Origin: Candidatus Bathyarchaeota archaeon
GTDB lineage: Archaea; Thermoproteota; Bathyarchaeia; Bathyarchaeales; DTEX01
Length of the DNA stretch: 9,528 nucleotides
Direction: 5' to 3'
NCBI GenBank assembly: GCA_003601695.1
Contig: PIYH01000046.1
Coordinates: 1 to 9,528, forward strand
A program made the position numbers and the translations under genes. The notes below the pieces were generated by a model that worked only from the letters and a program-made list of their open reading frames with translations, was not told where the DNA came from and made no database searches. This document shows positions 1 to 5,639 of the stretch, piece by piece. Positions within the stretch are counted from its first letter, which is position 1. Every line of letters starts with the position of its first letter.

Positions 1-69
1 TTCTTTAACGCCATCCTCAAGTCTATATGTTTTCTCCTCCAATACAAACCCTACACACCTCCCATTCAA
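1..69 (-). CDS. Possible 5' end of a gene running off the left edge
   Basis: On the minus strand a frame opens at a TTG codon (67-69) and stays open to the edge. It gives 23 codons with a natural charged composition that includes CVGFVLEEKTYRLEDGVKE. An in-frame TAG lies a few codons upstream of the TTG, so if this is a gene it starts close to here. No Shine-Dalgarno sequence precedes the TTG; an AT-rich stretch upstream could be a promoter for a nearly leaderless transcript. GGGAGGTG at 57-64 is SD-like but has no suitable start codon at normal spacing, apart from a second TTG about 13 bases on. The gene would diverge from the epimerase. The product is not recognisable. Judged only on open frame and composition. 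Confidence 0.33.
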   Translation of the reverse strand, partial: MNGRCVGFVLEEKTYRLEDGVKE

Positions 70-130
70 AAATAATAGAGACTAAGAGACAACTAAACTA
101 TTCGATGAATAAAAAAATCTTATTTCACTA

Positions 131-145
131 CATAAGTTTATTTTG
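131..145 (+). promoter_or_regulatory. Candidate TATA/BRE element upstream of the epimerase
   Basis: The sequence ATAAGTTTATTTTG contains a purine-ended BRE-like part followed by a TATA-like TTTATTTT (137-144). A start point about 25 bases downstream would fall near 165, leaving a leader of about 10 bases with the SD-like GTGGGGA (164-170) in it. The match is approximate and the whole region is AT-rich, so this is a weak call. Confidence 0.25.
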
Positions 146-174
146 ATAGAAAAAGAAGTATCTGTGGGGAAAAA

Positions 175-1167
175 TTGAACTTTGAGGATCTCAGAGATAG
201 GCTTATCCTCGTGACGGGAGGAGCCGGATTCATCGGAAGCCACTTAGTCGACGCGCTTATGATGAGCGGCGCTAGGGTGCGAGTCATCGATAACCTAAGC
301 AGTGGAACAATAGATAATGTTAAACGCTGGATTAGAGAAGACTTCTTCGAGTTTATAAAAGGCGACTTATTGAATAATCATGATTTGAGAAAGATTATTG
401 ATGGATGCGAGATCGTATTTCATCTAGCCGCTAACCCGGAGGTTAAATTAGGCTTCTCAGATCCGCGTATCCATTTCGAACAAAATATTGTAGCTACGTA
501 TCGCCTGCTGGAAAGGCTGAGAAGATCTGAAGCGTTGGATCTTTTTATCTTTACTTCTTCCTCAACAGTATATGGAGATGCAGAAGAGATTCCAACCAGC
601 GAAGCCTACGGTCCTCTGAAGCCTATATCTATTTATGGAGCCGCTAAACTCGCCTCAGAGGCACTTATAAGCTCATTCGCATATAACTATGGCTTCCGAG
701 CTGTGATTTGTAGGCTGGCCAACATAGTGGGTCCGAGAAGCAGGCATGGAGTCATATATGACTTCATAATGAAACTCAAAAGAAATCCTAAAGAGCTCGA
801 GATCCTGGGAGATGGAACGCAGAAGAAATCATATCTTTACGTGGAGGACTTTATATCCGCATTGTCGATAATAATAAAGAACGTATCAAGTAAGGTTGAA
901 GTTTTTAATGTTGGCTCCGAGGATTGGATAGATGTTAAGAGGATCGCCAAGATAATAGTTGAAGAGATGAATCTCGACAAAGTAATCTTCCGTTTCACTG
1001 GAGGAGTTGACGGCGGAAGGGGATGGAAAGGAGACGTGAAGTATATGCTTCTATCAATGGAGAAGCTAAAGGCTTTAGGCTGGAAGCCGAGGTTCAATAG
1101 CGCCGAAGCCGTAAGGAAAACGGCAAGGGAACTCATCAGAGAATTATATATACTGAAGACATCATGA
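175..1167 (+). CDS. NAD-dependent nucleotide-sugar epimerase/dehydratase (extended SDR, GalE-like)
   Basis: This is an extended short-chain dehydrogenase/reductase, probably a cytosolic NDP-sugar 4-epimerase or related enzyme supplying sugars for surface glycans. Seen in the sequence: Rossmann motif TGGAGFIGSH (residues 14-23), the NAD ribose-binding acidic residue in VIDNLSSG (D39), GDL at 63-65, HLAAN at 83-87, the SSST segment (128-131) before VYG, and the catalytic YxxxK pair Y154/K158 in IYGAAK. DGTQKKSYLYVEDF further on is the usual C-terminal substrate-domain motif. The length, 330 residues, is normal. The TTG start is chosen because the Rossmann glycine loop lies only 14 residues in, GTGGGGA stands 4 bases upstream, and an in-frame TAA at 133-135 excludes longer forms. 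The substrate cannot be told from sequence (UDP-glucose, UDP-GlcNAc and dTDP-sugar enzymes look alike), so no symbol is given. Dense N-glycosylation sequons in the downstream surface genes make a glycan role plausible but unproven. Confidence 0.93.
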   Translation: MNFEDLRDRLILVTGGAGFIGSHLVDALMMSGARVRVIDNLSSGTIDNVKRWIREDFFEFIKGDLLNNHDLRKIIDGCEIVFHLAANPEVKLGFSDPRIHFEQNIVATYRLLERLRRSEALDLFIFTSSSTVYGDAEEIPTSEAYGPLKPISIYGAAKLASEALISSFAYNYGFRAVICRLANIVGPRSRHGVIYDFIMKLKRNPKELEILGDGTQKKSYLYVEDFISALSIIIKNVSSKVEVFNVGSEDWIDVKRIAKIIVEEMNLDKVIFRFTGGVDGGRGWKGDVKYMLLSMEKLKALGWKPRFNSAEAVRKTARELIRELYILKTS

Positions 1168-1170
1168 AAA

Positions 1171-1192
1171 TTTTTATTAAATTTAATAAAAA
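1171..1192. terminator. Perfect 22-bp A/T palindrome, likely bidirectional terminator
   Basis: The palindrome begins four bases after the epimerase TGA. Its half-site is TTTTTATTAAA and it ends with an A-run, so both strands carry a T-run. It lies between two convergent genes (epimerase and TRAM protein), exactly where a shared terminator would be expected. Archaeal 3' ends are typically made at T-rich tracts, and the T5 (plus) and T6 (minus) runs fit this. The all-A/T composition means a stable RNA hairpin is unlikely. Confidence 0.5.
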
Positions 1193-1254
1193 AGGACGAT
1201 TTTAGAAGGCTGAATCAAGATATAATCATTTAATTAATTATCTCTTTCTCGTTT

Positions 1255-1485
1255 CTAATGTATAATCTCTGCTGTTGCAAATCTGCGCGCAACTCTCGTT
1301 ATCCTGAACTTAACGTGATCCCCAGTCTTCGCACCTGATACAAATATTATGAAACCCTCAATCTTCGCTATACCGTCGCCTCTTCGACTTATCTCCGTAA
1401 TGTCAGCTTCGTATTCTTCGCCTTCTTTAACTGGTGCTGGTTTAGAGAAAGATCGACTTCTATAGCCCCTACCTATACGACTCAA
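1255..1485 (-). CDS. Single TRAM-domain RNA-binding protein
   Basis: A small basic protein of 76 residues. The first 20 residues are an Arg/Ser/Gly-rich tail, and residues 20-76 form one TRAM beta-barrel with the hallmarks YEADITEISRRGDGIAKI, EGFIIFV, GDHVKFRITRV and RRFATAEI. TRAM is the RNA-binding domain also attached to TrmA/RumA and MiaB enzymes; stand-alone archaeal TRAM proteins are thought to act like cold-shock-type RNA chaperones. The start is taken as TTG at 1483-1485 because GAGGTGA (1491-1497), a near-perfect anti-SD match, sits 5 bases upstream and because the result has the family's usual length. The frame is open back to a GTG at 1588-1590, but those extra 35 residues do not look conserved. 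The gene lies downstream of the HypE-like gene on the same strand, separated by a 106-base leader with an inverted repeat. Confidence 0.9.
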   Translation of the reverse strand: MSRIGRGYRSRSFSKPAPVKEGEEYEADITEISRRGDGIAKIEGFIIFVSGAKTGDHVKFRITRVARRFATAEIIH

Positions 1486-1525
1486 TTCATTCACCTCGCT
1501 AACATTTTTCTCAGATGGATCAAGA

Positions 1526-1554
1526 GAAAACGGAGAAGCGGAATAGCCGTTTTC
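1526..1554 (-). promoter_or_regulatory. Inverted repeat in the TRAM gene leader
   Basis: GAAAACGG (1526-1533) and CCGTTTTC (1547-1554) are perfect 8-base inverted copies separated by 13 bases. In minus-strand RNA they would form an 8-bp stem with a 13-base pyrimidine-rich loop, about 30 bases before the TRAM ribosome binding site. It could be a 3' structure of the upstream HypE-like transcript, a leader hairpin acting on TRAM translation, or a protein operator. A role in TRAM autoregulation is speculation. Confidence 0.4.
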
Positions 1555-1591
1555 CGTCTGTTTCCTAATCCCGCTGAGGATGCATACCACT

Positions 1592-2182
1592 CTATATTGC
1601 CACTATATTAAGATATCTATTACATGACTTTCTCATGGCATCTTCGGCTGGAGAACCCACGTCGCCCTTGGGTAAGCGGCTCCAAAGCCTCGCTAAGTCA
1701 TCCTCCACCGAGCCGAGGATTCTCTCAGTGAAGCCGTCTTCCCTCAGCAGTGTAACCCCGCAACCCTCACATGCGAAGCCTATAACTGTTGAGTTCACCC
1801 TTTCTTCTTTTAACTTGCTTCTAGCGTCATCAACCTTTCTTGAAGGAACAAGTGCAAGCAATGAGCCGGAGCTTAAAATTTTGAGAGGACTTAGACCTAG
1901 CAAGTTGCAGAGAATCCTTGTTTCCTCAGTCACCTGAATTCTATCCACGTGTATTTTCAGCTCAATGCTTGATGAAGAAGCAATCTCGTAAAGTCCTCCG
2001 AGTATCCCTCCGGCTGTAGGGTCATGCATGGCATTGACTCCAAGCTCTGCAAGCGTTAGGGTCTCCTTCACAACGCTCACCTGCCTAATGAACTCAGACG
2101 CTCTCCTAATAATGTCATGAGAAATGCCTCTCCTCAATAGAAGATCCCTGAAGTCTCTGGCTAATATAGCTGTCCCATACAA
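1592..2182 (-). CDS. AIR synthase/HypE-like protein, C-terminal domain only (5'-truncated)
   Basis: A PurM/HypE-superfamily C-terminal domain of 196 residues. Seen: YGTAILARDFRD at the extreme N-terminus, matching the linker segment (usually G-x-EGTAILA) that lies mid-protein in intact relatives; MHDPTAGGILGGLYEIA (52-68), the family's signature; and SSGSLLALVP (104-113). Complete members run to about 330 residues, so the N-terminal ATP-binding half is absent. An in-frame TGA sits four codons before the TTG start and no reading frame upstream resembles the missing part. It also lacks the C-terminal cysteine motif of true HypE (the carbamoyl carrier in NiFe-hydrogenase maturation), so it belongs to the wider HypE-like group. 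CEGCG at 138-142 is an unusual CxxC. No SD precedes the TTG. Most likely a decaying gene; a functional stand-alone domain is less likely. Stop is TAG. It could be co-transcribed with the TRAM gene. Confidence 0.72.
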   Translation of the reverse strand: MYGTAILARDFRDLLLRRGISHDIIRRASEFIRQVSVVKETLTLAELGVNAMHDPTAGGILGGLYEIASSSSIELKIHVDRIQVTEETRILCNLLGLSPLKILSSGSLLALVPSRKVDDARSKLKEERVNSTVIGFACEGCGVTLLREDGFTERILGSVEDDLARLWSRLPKGDVGSPAEDAMRKSCNRYLNIVAI

Positions 2183-2191
2183 CCTATGAGA

Positions 2192-2374
2192 TCATGATTC
2201 AGATGCCTCTTCAATTGGTTGCTGAACATATGTAAAGGCATACGCTATCCTTCTCAAAAATGTAAACTCATGCCTTTTCCAGTATGACATCTGTTATGTT
2301 CATCGGCTTTACATGTACAGGGCACTCTAGATAGACTTCAAGCCTTCTATGAGAGACTTAAACTCGTTTCTCAA
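2192..2374 (-). pseudogene. Possible frameshifted gene remnant
   Basis: This gap (2183-2508) holds no intact gene. On the minus strand three successive frames look protein-like, each taking over where the last ends: LRNEFKSLIEGLKSI (2374-2330), LEVYLECPVHVKP then MNITDVILEKA (about 2342-2271), and MSYWKRHEFTFLRR then IAYAFTYVQQPIEEASES (2290-2195, TGA at 2192-2194). Read together with two frameshifts they give about 60 residues of ordinary composition, ending 9 bases before the TTG of the HypE-like fragment. They do not resemble a HypE N-terminal domain and I do not recognise the family. The last frame alone could be a 32-residue small protein. Chance is a real alternative. Confidence 0.25.
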
Positions 2375-2420
2375 TCATACATGCAAAGCTCTAATTCTTT
2401 CTCTTTCTCTTCAACCTCCG

Positions 2421-2435
2421 TAAAGGTTATATTAA
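2421..2435 (+). promoter_or_regulatory. Candidate promoter of the three-gene operon
   Basis: TAAAGG followed by TTATATTAA (2427-2435) resembles a BRE plus TATA box. A start about 25 bases downstream, near 2458, would leave a leader of about 50 bases. It is the best TATA-like site in the gap before the operon. A second weak AT-rich element (TTAAT, 2486-2490) is close enough for a leaderless start at 2509. Confidence 0.35.
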
Positions 2436-2508
2436 TCCACAAGGCAACTAATTTTGATGAGTGTGAGTCGAGAGAATTAGAGCGCTTAATCTGCAAAGAT
2501 AAATAATA

Positions 2509-3441
2509 ATGCGGAGTCTAAGGGATTATATGGGTCTGCTGGATTTCTTATCTAGGTTGAAGAGAAAGAAGTCGAAAAGGAAACGGCCTTACGACCCTTT
2601 TCAAAGACGATTGGATTTTAGGGATGTGCCGAAGAGTAAGAGCTTTCCTCCAAAGATAAACTCATTTAAGCAGATGAAGAATAGAGTCAAGGAGGATCTT
2701 GAATTTTTTCGGATGTACATGAAAGAAGTAAGAAATGCATCTCTTAAAATGGAAGAGTTAGAAAGGATGGTTAGATCAGGGGAGGTCGCAAAGAGTACCT
2801 ATGACATGATAGCGGCTGAGCTGGGTGAAATAATGACTTTCTCTCTGGAGAGCCTCTTCAAGTTGAAGGAAGATTTGGAGATGATGAGAGTTAGAGCCAA
2901 GTTAGAGTGGGTGAGAGAGAAGGCTGAGATAGGGGAGGCCAGGATGATTGATGAGAAAGCAGTGAGGGAGCAACATGGCTATTCTTCTGTAAGCAGATGG
3001 GAGGGGCTGATATCAGATATAGATAAAGCCTTATCCTCCTTAACTATAGATGAAGAAATATCCTTTCTTGAGCGGTACCTGTCCTTAACCAAGGGAGGTA
3101 ACCCTTCTAAAGAAAGATCAGAAGCGATTGAGAGAGGAAGAGAATTATGTGGAAAACGTCTGGAGGCGATACGTAAAACTTGGAGTTCGATTAGGCGTGA
3201 GAAGATTGAGCAGCTGATGAGGCTAGAACATGAATCTTCCCAGCTGAAGGAAAAAATAAGAGAGGCAGAGGTTCGGTTTGAAATTGGGTATTATGATGAG
3301 GATGCCTTTGAGGCTATAATGAGCGGCTTAAAGGCAGACTTGCAAAAGGCTGAAAGGCAGATCTCGGATATTAGGGATTATGTAGATGAGATGGATAGGA
3401 AGGTATTTCGATGCTTAGAAATATTGGAAGGGACTCCGTAA
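2509..3441 (+). CDS. Cytosolic coiled-coil protein of unknown function, first gene of operon
   Basis: No known family recognised. 310 residues, almost wholly helical and charged, with no membrane segment or signal peptide. The N-terminus (8-26) is an amphipathic MGLLDFLSRL followed by the very basic KRKKSKRKR, which could attach to membrane lipid. Residues 82-106 (LERMVRSGEVAKSTYDMIAAEL within) form a helix-turn-helix hairpin closely matching the cytosolic tail of the next gene's product. A second looser copy lies at 246-280 (RFEIGYYDEDAFEAIMSGL). Residues 115-145 and 205-300 are predicted coiled coil. ATG at 2509 has no SD; a second ATG at 2530 (residue 8, preceded by AAGGGA) is an equally good start and gives a natural MGLLDFL beginning. 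The 3' end overlaps the next gene by 31 bases. Resemblance to ESCRT-III/CdvA or PspA-type proteins is limited to overall architecture and not asserted. Confidence 0.85.
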   Translation: MRSLRDYMGLLDFLSRLKRKKSKRKRPYDPFQRRLDFRDVPKSKSFPPKINSFKQMKNRVKEDLEFFRMYMKEVRNASLKMEELERMVRSGEVAKSTYDMIAAELGEIMTFSLESLFKLKEDLEMMRVRAKLEWVREKAEIGEARMIDEKAVREQHGYSSVSRWEGLISDIDKALSSLTIDEEISFLERYLSLTKGGNPSKERSEAIERGRELCGKRLEAIRKTWSSIRREKIEQLMRLEHESSQLKEKIREAEVRFEIGYYDEDAFEAIMSGLKADLQKAERQISDIRDYVDEMDRKVFRCLEILEGTP

Positions 3442-5639
3442 AATATAAACTCGCGGCCTCTATCATCCTTCTAATTCTTCTAATGTCCCTCCCTCTGACA
3501 GGCGGAGAATTTTTGGGTGTAAAACCATCTAGGGCCTTCGACAATCACGGTCAGGAGATGGGCTTAAACGGTCTTAATGTAACATTATGCGTGAAGGATT
3601 GGAAAGAGAGGGTTAGTTTCGAGGGTTTAAAAGTCGTCATTTACGACTTGAAGGAATGGAGGGCTTCTACTCACTTCTCTAATAGAACAGGATATGTGAC
3701 GCCCAAGCTTCTTCCTCCAGGCTCCTACGTTATATTTGTTCAGAAAGGAGAAAGAACGGTTGGCTATAAGAAGATATACGTGACGGAGAACGAAAACTTC
3801 ACGATAAGAACATGGTCTTACGACTTGAATTTGACACTCGTCGATGAATGGGGAAAACCTTTAGCGAATCATACGGTGTTTCTTCGAGATCAGACATCCC
3901 AAAAAATGGTTGTTGTAGGAGTTGGGAATGGTACACGGACCGTCTTTCACATGGGACATCCTTACATCATCAGGGGTACCGTGAAAGTTTATCTGGACGG
4001 AGTGCTAACAAAGGACTATACTCTTGACTATACTAGCGGCAAACTTATTTTTAACAGTCCCCCAAGCAACGGAACAGAGATAACGGCGGATTATAGCTAC
4101 TGGATTCCAGATGCTGGAGAGGTTAAGAGAGCCTCTGAGACTATTATAAGAACCGAAGAGGCTGGTCAATTGGTGGCTGAAGCAGAGACCGACGAAAACG
4201 GAACTGTAAGATTTCCTAACGTCTGGAATGGAACTTATCGATTAACCGTCCTGGGGAAGGAAAGATGGCTCGAACAGTATGTTCTAGGAGAGAAGGTTTT
4301 AACTCGAGTGGAACCGGCAGAGGGAGATTTCATAATTAACGTTCAGGACTCGATGAACATAACACTCAGATGTATTAGATCAGATCTTACGTTGCGGCTT
4401 GTCACGAAGTCTAACGTCCCCGTTAGAAATGCAACGGTGGAAGTACGTAGCAGGGGAGGCCATCTACTCTATAAGGATCAGACAAACTCCACAGGCTTCA
4501 TTGAGCGGAAAAACATCTACGTGGCGGATGAATTATACACTATTTCCGCCCGTATTGAAGAAAGAATAATCGACCGCGAGGTGATTAATCTCACGGAGCC
4601 TAAGCTTTTAACTCTTAAGTGCTGGACGAACAATTTAACTGTAACCTGTCTAGATCAAGAAGGTAAGCCGTTAGTTAATCACTTAGTCTTTCTATACGAT
4701 CAGCTTATCTTTCATTCCCCTGAAAACTTCACATTGATAACCGATCACGCCGGTTCCCTTGTTAATATTACGCGGACAGATGAGAATGGGAAAGCATACT
4801 TCAAAGACCTTTGGAACGGAACCTATCAGGTAAGAGTTGTAGCTGGCAGAACCGTCGGTACATACACTATAGATCTGCAGAAAACAGATTCGGTCGCTGT
4901 GAAGTGTAATAGGACGTACATGACTTTAACCCTCATCACATGGTCCGGTGAACCTTTGCCAGGGGCGACAATCCGCGTATATGGCGGCGATGGATATCTA
5001 TTTTTGAGGGATCGTTCAGACCAGTATGGAATAGTGAGGTGGGAGGGAGTCTACCTAGATAACTATACGATCCATGTGGAATGGATGGGGACGGAAGTAT
5101 GGTCCGGCGTCGTAGACCTCCGTAAAAACAGGGAGATGACGTTGCGATGTCGAGTCTATAGGCTTACATTTGAGTGTAGAGATCCCTTCGGGAAGAAGAT
5201 AGACGGAGCGGACATAACATTAAAGAAGGAGATATCGCGGCGGAGAAGCATCGTCATTTCACATTCAGAAACAGACGAGCAAGGTAGCATATCTCTGTTA
5301 CTTCCTTACGGTTCATACGTGGCATATTGTTCATATGGGATATACTCGGGTTCAACGAGAATAATGCTCGATAGGGATCATGTGGAAAGGATCATATGTA
5401 ACGTAAGATCCGGCGTGTGGACGCCTATAGTTATGGTGGCTCTTCTCATAGTTGTATCCACGATTTTCTTGGAGCGGAGAAACCTGAGAATTCCGTTGGA
5501 GATCAGAAGGTATAAGACTATGCTCTCCAAGCTGGAGTCCATGTACAGAACAGGCCAAGTGGAGTATAGTATCTACCGGAAGATCAAAGAGGAACTTGAA
5601 GCTAAGCTAATGGAATTGGGAGGCAGGGAGATTAGATGA
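3411..5639 (+). CDS. Single-pass surface protein with about six Ig/transthyretin-like beta modules and a cytosolic helical hairpin
   Basis: 742 residues. Signal peptide at about 14-30 (LAASIILLILLMSLPL after a basic start). The ectodomain (31-667) is a chain of about 80-100-residue beta modules of the carboxypeptidase-regulatory/prealbumin-like type, starting near 55, 136, 323, 406, 502 and 582. Each has a TDENG- or TG-type turn, then a WNGTY- or PPGSY-type strand. A smaller domain is inserted in module 2 (about 171-231, FHMGHPYIIRGTVKVYLDG then DYTLDYTSGKLIF). One TM segment follows at 669-687 (VWTPIVMVALLIVVSTIFL), then a 55-residue cytosolic tail containing LESMYRTGQVEYSIYRKI (708-725). 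Nine ectodomain cysteines fall largely at module boundaries, and 19 N-x-S/T sequons occur between 56 and 551. ATG 3411 follows GGAAGGT by 6 bases. It overlaps the previous gene and shares ATGA with the next. Role unknown; likely a cell-surface partner of the permease encoded next. Confidence 0.88.
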   Translation: MLRNIGRDSVKYKLAASIILLILLMSLPLTGGEFLGVKPSRAFDNHGQEMGLNGLNVTLCVKDWKERVSFEGLKVVIYDLKEWRASTHFSNRTGYVTPKLLPPGSYVIFVQKGERTVGYKKIYVTENENFTIRTWSYDLNLTLVDEWGKPLANHTVFLRDQTSQKMVVVGVGNGTRTVFHMGHPYIIRGTVKVYLDGVLTKDYTLDYTSGKLIFNSPPSNGTEITADYSYWIPDAGEVKRASETIIRTEEAGQLVAEAETDENGTVRFPNVWNGTYRLTVLGKERWLEQYVLGEKVLTRVEPAEGDFIINVQDSMNITLRCIRSDLTLRLVTKSNVPVRNATVEVRSRGGHLLYKDQTNSTGFIERKNIYVADELYTISARIEERIIDREVINLTEPKLLTLKCWTNNLTVTCLDQEGKPLVNHLVFLYDQLIFHSPENFTLITDHAGSLVNITRTDENGKAYFKDLWNGTYQVRVVAGRTVGTYTIDLQKTDSVAVKCNRTYMTLTLITWSGEPLPGATIRVYGGDGYLFLRDRSDQYGIVRWEGVYLDNYTIHVEWMGTEVWSGVVDLRKNREMTLRCRVYRLTFECRDPFGKKIDGADITLKKEISRRRSIVISHSETDEQGSISLLLPYGSYVAYCSYGIYSGSTRIMLDRDHVERIICNVRSGVWTPIVMVALLIVVSTIFLERRNLRIPLEIRRYKTMLSKLESMYRTGQVEYSIYRKIKEELEAKLMELGGREIR

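Noticed and set aside
837..1136. Minus-strand open frame inside the epimerase gene
   Set aside because: It lies wholly antisense to a well-supported enzyme and has a Ser/Thr/Leu-rich shadow composition with no motif.
1486..1590. Longer TRAM protein starting at GTG 1588-1590
   Set aside because: The additional 35 residues are low in family-like character, while TTG 1483-1485 has GAGGTGA at ideal spacing and gives the usual size.
1635..1937. Plus-strand open frame opposite the HypE-like gene
   Set aside because: The complementary strand carries the HDPTAGG family motif; the plus frame is Ser/Pro/Leu-rich with no domain.
1592..2182. Naming the HypE-like gene hypE
   Set aside because: The N-terminal half and the C-terminal carbamoyl-carrying cysteine are missing, and no other hydrogenase maturation gene is near by.
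2509..3441. Assignment of the coiled-coil protein to CdvA, ESCRT-III or PspA
   Set aside because: Only the helical, basic-N-terminus architecture is shared; no family-specific motif is visible, and coiled-coil composition alone misleads.
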